Source of the DNA: Prado023 sp036375875
GTDB taxonomy: Bacteria; Actinomycetota; Actinomycetes; S36-B12; CAIYMF01
DNA length: 11,810 bases
Direction of reading: 5' to 3'
Assembly (NCBI GenBank): GCA_036375875.1
Contig: DASVBK010000162.1
Location: 1-11,810, forward strand
Within the stretch, counting starts at the first letter, position 1; every line of letters begins with the position of its first letter. A program made the position numbers and the translations under genes. Under the pieces are notes generated by a model. The model saw nothing but the letters and a program-made list of their open reading frames with translations. It had not been told where the DNA came from and did no database searches. Shown piece after piece: positions 7,392 through 11,810 of the stretch.

Positions 7392-7420
7392 GGTCGCCAG
7401 GCCGCACGTGGTTGGCGACC
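7392..7420. terminator. hairpin between trmL and the ABC exporter gene
   Basis: GGTCGCCA (7392-7399) and TGGCGACC (7413-7420) form a perfect 8-bp inverted repeat with a 13-nt loop that contains CACGTG. It lies about 38 bp beyond the trmL stop and 66 bp upstream of the exporter start. A terminator for trmL is the simplest reading; an operator for the exporter is the alternative. Confidence 0.45.
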
Positions 7421-7457
7421 TCCTGCGACCCCTGTCGGCCCCCCGGCCGGGCTCCCG

Positions 7458-7931
7458 TCAGCGGCCCGCGCCGGTGAACCCCTGCTGCCGCCAGGCCTCG
7501 TAGACCGTGACGGCCACGGCGTTGCTGAGGTTCAGCGAGCGGTTGCCCGCCACCATCGGCAGCCGCAGGCGCCGCTCGCTGGGGAATGCGGCCAGCACGG
7601 CCTCGGGCAGGCCGCTCGGCTCGGTCCCGAACAGGAACACGTCACCGGGCTGCAGGGCGCAGTCGCTGGGGGCGTGGCCGCCCCGCGCCGAGGTGGCGAA
7701 CCAGCGATGGTCCGGCTCCGGCAGGGCGGCGCGCACCGCGGCCAGCGAGGGGTGCACGCTGACGACCGCCAGCTCCTGGTAGTCCAGGCCGGCGCGACGC
7801 AGCTGGGCGGCGTCCATCGTGAAGCCCAGCGGCTCCACGAGGTGCAGCGCGCTGCCGGTGTTCGCGCACAGCCGGATCACGTTGCCGGTGTTCGGCGGGA
7901 TCCGGGGCTCGTGCAGGACGACGTGGAACAC
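7458..7931 (-). CDS. trmL: tRNA (cytidine/uridine-34 2'-O)-methyltransferase TrmL (SPOUT family)
   Basis: TrmL methylates the 2'-O of the wobble nucleotide 34 in tRNA-Leu isoacceptors using S-adenosylmethionine; it is a cytoplasmic homodimer with a trefoil knot. The 157-residue length equals E. coli TrmL (YibK). The SPOUT motifs are all visible: PRIPPNTGNVIRLCANTG (9-26, with N14, R20), FLFGTEPSGLPEAVL (99-113) and LPMVAGNRSLNLSNAVAVTV (124-143), followed by YEAWRQ. The frame is open for about 400 bp further upstream, but that part is a shadow of the next gene. The GTG at 7931 gives the family N-terminus (FHVVLHEPRIPPNTGN) and has GAGG 6 nt upstream. It begins 8 bp after the stop of the upstream gene on the same strand, and its ribosome-binding site overlaps that stop codon, so it is probably translationally coupled. 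Confidence 0.94.
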   Translation of the reverse strand: MFHVVLHEPRIPPNTGNVIRLCANTGSALHLVEPLGFTMDAAQLRRAGLDYQELAVVSVHPSLAAVRAALPEPDHRWFATSARGGHAPSDCALQPGDVFLFGTEPSGLPEAVLAAFPSERRLRLPMVAGNRSLNLSNAVAVTVYEAWRQQGFTGAGR

Positions 7932-7937
7932 CGCTGG

Positions 7938-7941
7938 CCTC
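7938..7941 (-). promoter_or_regulatory. ribosome-binding site of trmL overlapping the upstream stop codon
   Basis: GAGG on the minus strand, 6 nt before the GTG at 7931. Two of its bases belong to the TGA (7940-7942) that ends the upstream gene, an arrangement typical of translational coupling. Confidence 0.5.
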
Positions 7942-10093
7942 AGCGGTCCGGCGCGAGGATCCGCCACGACCGCAGGTTGCCGGTGCGCCGCTTGCCGGCG
8001 TCGTCGAAGAGGAACGCGATGTCGGTCGTGTCGTTGTTCCAGCGCGACCCCGTGCCGGCGTAGAAGAAGCGCGGGTCCTTCGAGCCGTCGGGGGCGACGC
8101 CGCGCTTGCCCTCGCCGGAGTACACGACCACGTAGTCGTCCGCGGCAAGCTCCGCACCCCTCGGGAAGAAGAACGCGTTGAGCGGCGAGGTGTCCTGGAC
8201 CATCCAGCCAGCGAGGTCGACCGCCTGCGAGCCCCCGTTGAAGACCATCACGAACTCGGAGTTGGCCTCGTCGCCCCCTGGTCCGCCCGGCAGCACCTCG
8301 AGGCGCAGCCGCGCGCTCTCGTCGGGCTCGGGCCCGCACAGCTGCGGGTCATAGAGGCCCACGCGCGCCTTCGAGGCAGCCCGGGCCAGGTCGAGGTAGG
8401 CATCGTTGTGCACCGTCTCGCCGATGAAGGGGAACGGGAACACCAGGCCGCGGCGCAACAGGTCGGGGGCGATGTCCACCCACTGGCCATCGAGCTCGAC
8501 GTGGACGGTCCGCTTCACGCGCCACACGCCGTACGGGGCGTTCCCGGAGGCGGCCTTGCGCGAGCTGAGCCACACCGTCGTGCCCTCGGGCAGCACGGCG
8601 GCCAGGGCTGCGCGAGCCTGCGGCCCACCGCACCAGCGCTTCTCGGGCGCCTGGATGCCGTTGATCCGCACCCGCTGCACGCCGGCGACCGTCTGCAGGT
8701 CGAACGTGTCGCCGTCGAGGACCTTGACGACCTGGCCGGTCTCGCGCCAGCGCTCGCCCTTGTCAGGCTGCTGCTTGGGTGGCTTGGGCGGGGCGGCTGG
8801 CGAGGCCGAGGGATCCGGTGCGGGGGAGGCGCTGCCGTCGCCTGGGTCCGCGCCGGTGCTGGGGGCCGCGGGCTTGGGGGACTGCGTCGTCGCGGGCTGG
8901 GGCAGCGCAGCGGGCCGGGCTGATCCCGTCGGCTTCGACGTCGCGGTCGGAGCCCGCGTCGCGCTGGTCACGAGCCTCGCGCGGGCCACCAGCGCTGGAC
9001 TGGACCCCGGCAGCGGGCTCGTGGCGGCACCGTGGATCCCCCCGGCCATCCCCTGTTGGCTCGCGACGGCGGGCTTGGGCGTGGCCGCGCGTGCCTGGGC
9101 CTTGTCCAACGCCCGCTGGAGTGCGGCTCGCCGTGCCTCCAGGCTTGCCAGCGCCGCGCGAGCCGCCGCGCGGGCCTGCTTCACCTCAGCCCGGGCAGCC
9201 TCGAGGTCGCTCACCTGGGCGCCCGCGGCGTTGCGCTCGGTGCGGGCCGTGGGGACCGCGGCCACCGCGGCGGCGTGCCGCTCGGTGCTGCGCTGGGCTG
9301 CCTCGGTGGCGGCTGCCGCCGCGGCGTCGGCCTGCTCGCGGCGCGACGCCGCAGTCGTGCGTGCCGCCTGCGCGGCGGCGCGGTCGTCGTCGGCGAACTC
9401 CGCGCGCGCGCTGGTGGCTCGCTGGGCGACGGCCGCCATGCGCCAGGCGCTGATCGGGCCGGCGAGCTCGTCGGCGCCTGCGTCGGCCTTGGCGAGCTTG
9501 GCGACCTTGCCCCGCAGTCGCACCTCCGCGCGGGCCGCGGACGACGCGGCAGCCGCCGTGTCCGCTGCCCGCTGCTCGGCCGTGGTCGCCGCTTGCTCGG
9601 CCTCGGCCAGGGCCGCGGCGGCTCGGGCGGCGGCCGTGCGCAGCGGCGGCACCGCGGCGGTGGCGTCGGCCAGCGCGGCGGTGCTCTGGGCCAGCTCCTG
9701 CTTGGCGGCGGTCAGCGCCGCACGGGCCGTCACCAGGCGCTGCTCGGCGCTGGCCAGCGCAGCGATCACCTGGTCGCGCTGGCTGGTGAGCCGCTCGACC
9801 TCGGCCCGGGCGGTCGCGAGCCGGGCATCGAGTGCCGCGATGCGCCGCGTCAGCTCGGTGACCCGATCAGTGCGACCAGCGGCGCGGACCTGTCCCGTGG
9901 CTGCCCCGAGGCTCGCCCCCGCCGTGCCCGCGGCCGGGGCCGCGACCCCGCGCGTCGCAGCCTGCGCCGGGGCGGCCACAAGGGATCCGGCCAGGACCGC
10001 GGACAGCCCGAGCATGCCGCACGCGGTCCACCCGCGTCGGCGCGCCTCCCCGGCAGCCGCCCCCACCCCTCGGCCCGGTGTGCCCGTGCCCAC
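7940..10093 (-). CDS. secreted coiled-coil protein with SNase-like and lamin-tail (LTD) domains
   Basis: A predicted exported protein of 717 residues. Order of parts: signal peptide (RRR at 18-20, hydrophobic 22-41, likely cut after AQA at 45); an extremely Ala-rich coiled coil (about 76-337) with breaks near P149-P150, 203-217 and P281, suggesting folded-back helical hairpins; a Pro/Ala/Ser/Thr-rich linker (about 338-447); a staphylococcal-nuclease-like domain (about 452-582); and a lamin-tail domain (about 595-712, with VDLAGWMVQD and LAADDYVVVYSG). In the nuclease fold the motif DGDTF is present (D462) with R476 and E484, but the position of catalytic D40 is Q481 (GIQAPE instead of the usual GxDTPE) and the YGR arginine reads YGV (V523). 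Catalysis is therefore doubtful and a binding role is plausible. Mature Cys are only C488 and C586, a possible disulfide. The start is GTG 10093, leaderless, with a -10 7 nt upstream; the frame is open further upstream but that part lacks a signal-peptide context. trmL follows after 8 bp. The function is not known; cell-wall or extracellular nucleic-acid binding is inference. Confidence 0.85.
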   Translation of the reverse strand: MGTGTPGRGVGAAAGEARRRGWTACGMLGLSAVLAGSLVAAPAQAATRGVAAPAAGTAGASLGAATGQVRAAGRTDRVTELTRRIAALDARLATARAEVERLTSQRDQVIAALASAEQRLVTARAALTAAKQELAQSTAALADATAAVPPLRTAAARAAAALAEAEQAATTAEQRAADTAAAASSAARAEVRLRGKVAKLAKADAGADELAGPISAWRMAAVAQRATSARAEFADDDRAAAQAARTTAASRREQADAAAAAATEAAQRSTERHAAAVAAVPTARTERNAAGAQVSDLEAARAEVKQARAAARAALASLEARRAALQRALDKAQARAATPKPAVASQQGMAGGIHGAATSPLPGSSPALVARARLVTSATRAPTATSKPTGSARPAALPQPATTQSPKPAAPSTGADPGDGSASPAPDPSASPAAPPKPPKQQPDKGERWRETGQVVKVLDGDTFDLQTVAGVQRVRINGIQAPEKRWCGGPQARAALAAVLPEGTTVWLSSRKAASGNAPYGVWRVKRTVHVELDGQWVDIAPDLLRRGLVFPFPFIGETVHNDAYLDLARAASKARVGLYDPQLCGPEPDESARLRLEVLPGGPGGDEANSEFVMVFNGGSQAVDLAGWMVQDTSPLNAFFFPRGAELAADDYVVVYSGEGKRGVAPDGSKDPRFFYAGTGSRWNNDTTDIAFLFDDAGKRRTGNLRSWRILAPDR

Positions 10094-10100
10094 GTCGCGG

Positions 10101-10129
10101 AGAGTAGCGGCCCCGTGGCACGTGGGGAA
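10101..10129 (-). promoter_or_regulatory. putative leaderless promoter of the secreted coiled-coil protein
   Basis: On the minus strand TACTCT (plus 10101-10106) fits the TANNNT -10 and ends 7 nt before the GTG at 10093. TTCCCC (plus 10124-10129) is a weak -35 at a 17-bp spacing. No Shine-Dalgarno precedes the GTG. Confidence 0.5.
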
Positions 10130-10156
10130 GGCCCGTAGCGTCGCCTTAGGGCCGCG

Positions 10157-10177
10157 CTGACGGCAGGCCTTCGTCAG
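10157..10177. terminator. weak hairpin at the end of the MerR-TipAS gene
   Basis: CTGACG (10157-10162) and CGTCAG (10172-10177) form a 6-bp stem with a 9-nt loop that includes the TGA stop codon of the regulator gene. It has no U tract and is short, so the terminator role is tentative. Confidence 0.3.
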
Positions 10178-10917
10178 TCCAGCTCGGCCAGCGCCAGGTG
10201 CGTCAACGCATCGCGGACGTAGCCAGCACCCTCGACCCCGCCGTAGTTGGCCGCGAAGCGCTCGTCGGCGACGTACATGTCCGCCAGTCCCACGAGGGCA
10301 TCGGCGCTCACCGCCCGCCCCTGCCAGCCCGCCTGGATCCACGCGCGATGTCGTCGGGCGTTGGCCTGCGCCTCCGGGCCGTCGGCTGGGGCGCCGGCCT
10401 CGCGCAGCTCCGCCCAGCGCGCCGCGATCGCCACGTGCTCGGTACCGAAGGCGGCCCTGCCCTCGGGCCCCAGCTCGCGCCACCAGCGGTCGCCGTCAGC
10501 CCACGCCTGCTCGCCCCAGCGTGCGGCCACCTCCTCCTTGTACTGGGTGTGATCGAACCCGTCGAACATGTCGGTGGCCACGATGGGCTCCTCCTCCTCG
10601 AGGTGGGCGATGGTGCGCTCCACGCTGGTGATCTGTCGTGCGATGCGCTCATGCTCCTGGCGCAGCCACGCCAGGTGCGCGTGCAGGGCAACCGCGTCGT
10701 CGGCCCGCTCGAGCGCCTCGGCGATGGCCGGCAGGCCCAGGCCGAGCTGGCGCAGCAGCAGGATCCGCTGCAGCCGCCGCAGCGCCGCGTCGTCGTAGTA
10801 GCGGTAGCCGTGCACCCCGACCCGGCTGGGCTGGAGCAGGCCGACGTCGCCGTAGTGGCGCAACGTTCGGCTCGTCGTGCCCGTCAGGCGCGCGACCTCG
10901 CTGATGCCGAGCTCCAT
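10174..10917 (-). CDS. MerR-family transcriptional regulator with TipAS drug-binding domain
   Basis: A TipAL-like regulator of 247 residues that should bind DNA as a dimer and activate transcription by untwisting an over-long promoter spacer when its ligand domain is occupied. Residues 1-70 are the MerR winged helix (ISEVARLTGTTSRTLRHYGDVGLL and GYRYYDDAALRRLQRI). Residues about 70-107 are the dimerisation helix, ending in a run of four Glu. From about 117 comes the TipAS domain: MFDGFDHTQYKEEVAARWG, RRHRAWIQAGW, LADMYVADERFAANYGG. S. lividans TipAL has 253 residues. This protein contains no cysteine, so the covalent thiopeptide capture known for TipAS is not possible; reversible binding of amphipathic or planar drugs remains open. 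The ATG at 10917 has GGAGAGGAG (plus 10925-10933) 7 nt away. Its promoter has MerR geometry, implying autoregulation. An internal GTG at 10581 (V113) with its own ribosome-binding site may yield the TipAS domain alone. The exporter gene upstream is a possible but unproven target. Confidence 0.93.
   Translation of the reverse strand: MELGISEVARLTGTTSRTLRHYGDVGLLQPSRVGVHGYRYYDDAALRRLQRILLLRQLGLGLPAIAEALERADDAVALHAHLAWLRQEHERIARQITSVERTIAHLEEEEPIVATDMFDGFDHTQYKEEVAARWGEQAWADGDRWWRELGPEGRAAFGTEHVAIAARWAELREAGAPADGPEAQANARRHRAWIQAGWQGRAVSADALVGLADMYVADERFAANYGGVEGAGYVRDALTHLALAELD
10581..10599 (-). promoter_or_regulatory. internal ribosome-binding site and GTG for a TipAS-only product
   Basis: The run GAGGAGGAGGAG (plus 10588-10599), which encodes the four Glu of the linker, stands 6 nt before an in-frame GTG (10579-10581, V113). 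Translation from there would give about 135 residues, close to the 144-residue TipAS made from an internal start in S. lividans tipA. An ATG four codons later (M117) is an alternative. The signal is seen; its use is inferred. Confidence 0.5.
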
Positions 10918-10924
10918 CGGGGGA

Positions 10925-10933
10925 CTCCTCTCC
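10925..10933 (-). promoter_or_regulatory. ribosome-binding site of the MerR-TipAS gene
   Basis: GGAGAGGAG on the minus strand, 7 nt before the ATG at 10917; one of the strongest ribosome-binding sites in the window, and it fixes the start. Confidence 0.65.
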
Positions 10934-10944
10934 GTGCGCGCACC

Positions 10945-10975
10945 ACGGTACGGGTTGACGCAACGTCAAGCGCAA
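10945..10975 (-). promoter_or_regulatory. MerR-type promoter with 19-bp spacer
   Basis: On the minus strand the -35 is TTGCGC (plus 10970-10975) and the -10 is TACCGT (plus 10945-10950), separated by 19 bp. Normal promoters have about 17 bp, and MerR-family promoters have 19-20 bp with the operator inside the spacer, as here. The expected transcript start gives a leader of about 20 nt carrying the ribosome-binding site. Confidence 0.6.
10955..10969. promoter_or_regulatory. MerR-family operator (inverted repeat)
   Basis: TTGACG-CAA-CGTCAA is a perfect 6-bp dyad with a 3-bp centre, lying entirely within the 19-bp promoter spacer and touching the -35. This position fits self-regulation by the MerR-TipAS protein encoded just downstream. 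Confidence 0.6.
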
Positions 10976-11029
10976 GGCGTGCCCACGGCGGGTTGCTCGG
11001 TCGGCCCGCGGAAGGATGGTCGCGACACC

Positions 11030-11045
11030 GCGGGGCAGCTCCCGC
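11030..11045. repeat. inverted repeat, 5-bp arms
   Basis: GCGGG (11030-11034) and CCCGC (11041-11045) with a 6-nt loop. It is the weakest of three hairpins in the gap between the LysE-type gene and the MerR promoter, and may be chance in GC-rich DNA. Confidence 0.25.
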
Positions 11046-11052
11046 AGTCCGC

Positions 11053-11076
11053 GTCGACGCGAGCCGAGGCGTCGAC
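11053..11076. repeat. inverted repeat, 8-bp arms
   Basis: GTCGACGC (11053-11060) and GCGTCGAC (11069-11076) are perfect 8-bp arms around an 8-nt loop. It could be part of a tandem terminator after the LysE-type gene or a protein-binding site; nothing in the window decides. Confidence 0.45.
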
Positions 11077-11083
11077 CCCGCCC

Positions 11084-11103
11084 CCGGCGCGCCTCCGCGC
11101 CGG
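11084..11103 (-). terminator. putative terminator of the LysE-type exporter gene
   Basis: CCGGCGCG (11084-11091) and CGCGCCGG (11096-11103) form a perfect, all-GC 8-bp stem with a 4-nt loop, 37 bp beyond the exporter stop. No U tract follows, as is usual in this phylum. The hairpin would also insulate the MerR promoter from read-through. Confidence 0.5.
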
Positions 11104-11140
11104 TTGCCACCTCGGCCGAGCCACGGCCGGCGCCCCGCGG

Positions 11141-11773
11141 TCAGCCGAGGGCCAGCCGCACGGCGTAGACCGCGACGATCGCGTACCCGAGCAGCGAGAC
11201 GGCCAGGCGCACCTGCGGGGACATCCGACCCCCCGCCAGGCCGCCCGCCAGCGCCAGCACGCACTGCCAGGCGAGAGATCCGACGAACACGCCCAGCGCG
11301 AAGGCGGCACCCGCCCCACCGCCAACGACACGCTCCCCAAGCCCGGCGGTGAGTGCCACGAAGTACACCGCGGTGAGCGGGTTGAGCGCCGTGAGTCCCA
11401 CGAAGCGGGCGAACACGTGCGCCGTGGGCAGCTCCGGTACCGGCCGGGCTCCGGCAGGGCCGGCGCCGCCACCGCGCCTGCTGGGCAGCGTCCCGCGCAC
11501 GCCCACCACCGCCACCACGCCGAGCACGATCGCGCCGACGAGCTGGATCGTTCGCTCCCACCCCGCCAGCGCCTGCGAGACCCGCGCGCCGAGCAGCACC
11601 GCGACGGCCGCGTAGGCGAAGTCCACGGTGGCCACGGCCGTCGCGGCCACGAGGGCCGGCCTGAGCCCCCGCTCCACTCCCTCGCGCAGGATGAGCACGC
11701 CGATGGCCCCGAGCGGCAGCGCGATCGCCAGGCCGGCGAGCACGCCCGCGCCGAACGGGCCGAGAGGGAGCAC
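11141..11773 (-). CDS. LysE/RhtB-family amino-acid (metabolite) exporter
   Basis: A small inner-membrane exporter of about 210 residues, the normal size for the LysE/RhtB family, which extrudes amino acids or related small metabolites. About six hydrophobic segments are visible. The N-terminal family pattern is recognisable in GVLAGLAIALPLGAIGVLIL followed by REGVERGLRPAL (the usual form is PGPxxxxVxxxGxxxGxxAG), and FVGLTALNPLTAVYFVAL matches the conserved NPKxxxFF-type segment. A Gly/Pro/Arg-rich cytoplasmic loop lies near residues 103-118. I chose the GTG at 11773 because a TANNNT -10 (TACCCT) ends 6 nt before it and no Shine-Dalgarno is present. The GTG at 11779, two codons upstream and directly abutting that -10, is the alternative. 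The MerR-TipAS gene follows on the same strand after 223 bp with its own promoter, so the two are probably not one operon. The substrate is unknown. Confidence 0.85.
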   Translation of the reverse strand: MLPLGPFGAGVLAGLAIALPLGAIGVLILREGVERGLRPALVAATAVATVDFAYAAVAVLLGARVSQALAGWERTIQLVGAIVLGVVAVVGVRGTLPSRRGGGAGPAGARPVPELPTAHVFARFVGLTALNPLTAVYFVALTAGLGERVVGGGAGAAFALGVFVGSLAWQCVLALAGGLAGGRMSPQVRLAVSLLGYAIVAVYAVRLALG

Positions 11774-11779
11774 CGGCAC

Positions 11780-11785
11780 AGGGTA
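11780..11785 (-). promoter_or_regulatory. -10 element of a putative leaderless promoter for the LysE-type gene
   Basis: TACCCT on the minus strand fits TANNNT and lies 6 nt before the GTG at 11773. No convincing -35 is seen before the window ends. Confidence 0.35.
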
Positions 11786-11810
11786 GGGCGGCGCCGAGCC
11801 GCCGGGTCGC

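Noticed and set aside
7932..8339. An N-terminal extension of trmL of 136 codons
   Set aside because: It overlaps the LTD-coding end of the upstream gene in another frame and is Arg-rich. The GTG at 7931 gives exactly the family length.
8774..8900. G-runs on the plus strand in the linker-coding region as a G-quadruplex
   Set aside because: Four runs of three or more G are not found with all loops short enough. The runs follow from Pro codons on the coding strand.
8406..10160. A plus-strand open frame of 584 codons opposite the coiled-coil protein
   Set aside because: It is almost entirely Ala, Ser and Arg, a mirror of the Ala-rich coiled-coil codons. It has no start signal and no recognisable domain.

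Overview
The window is a strongly GC-rich bacterial chromosome segment. Gene content, GTG starts, TANNNT -10 elements and a MerR-TipAS regulator all point to an actinobacterium, probably a high-GC soil or environmental lineage; the genus cannot be read from the sequence. Nine genes can be supported, eight on the minus strand and one on the plus strand, plus a doubtful gene tip at the left edge. I see no tRNA, rRNA, CRISPR array, insertion sequence, prophage or defence island.

Layout from left to right. Positions 1-281 are non-coding apart from a possible gene tip, and hold the putative terminator of cydAB. Positions 282-2749 carry cydAB, the two main subunits of a short-Q-loop cytochrome bd quinol oxidase. 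The region upstream of cydA (2750-2914) contains a palindrome resembling a DosR/DevR hypoxia-regulator box. Next is an aldo/keto reductase (2915-3853), divergent with only 43 bp from a membrane-anchored SpoIIE-type PP2C phosphatase (3897-5489, the only plus-strand gene). A convergent hairpin separates it from a half-size ABC exporter (5548-7326). Upstream of that lies the tRNA methyltransferase trmL (7458-7931), coupled to a large secreted protein with an Ala-rich coiled coil, a degenerate nuclease-fold domain and a lamin-tail domain (7940-10093). The right end holds a MerR-TipAS regulator (10174-10917) and a LysE/RhtB-type exporter (11141-11773).

How the parts work together. cydA and cydB form one transcription unit for high-affinity, low-oxygen respiration, and the DosR-like box suggests redox or hypoxia control. 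The MerR-TipAS gene has the classic MerR promoter (19-bp spacer with an internal dyad), so it probably controls itself. It also has an internal ribosome-binding site and GTG positioned to make the drug-binding domain alone, as known for tipA. Two genes (phosphatase, secreted protein) have a TANNNT -10 ending 7 nt before a GTG with no Shine-Dalgarno, and the LysE gene a similar one at 6 nt; these look like leaderless mRNAs. The remaining genes appear to be independent housekeeping or accessory functions.

I found no clear new multi-gene system. The items most worth follow-up are the secreted coiled-coil/nuclease-fold/lamin-tail protein with altered catalytic residues, the DosR-like box before cydAB, and the two-product architecture of the TipAS regulator.
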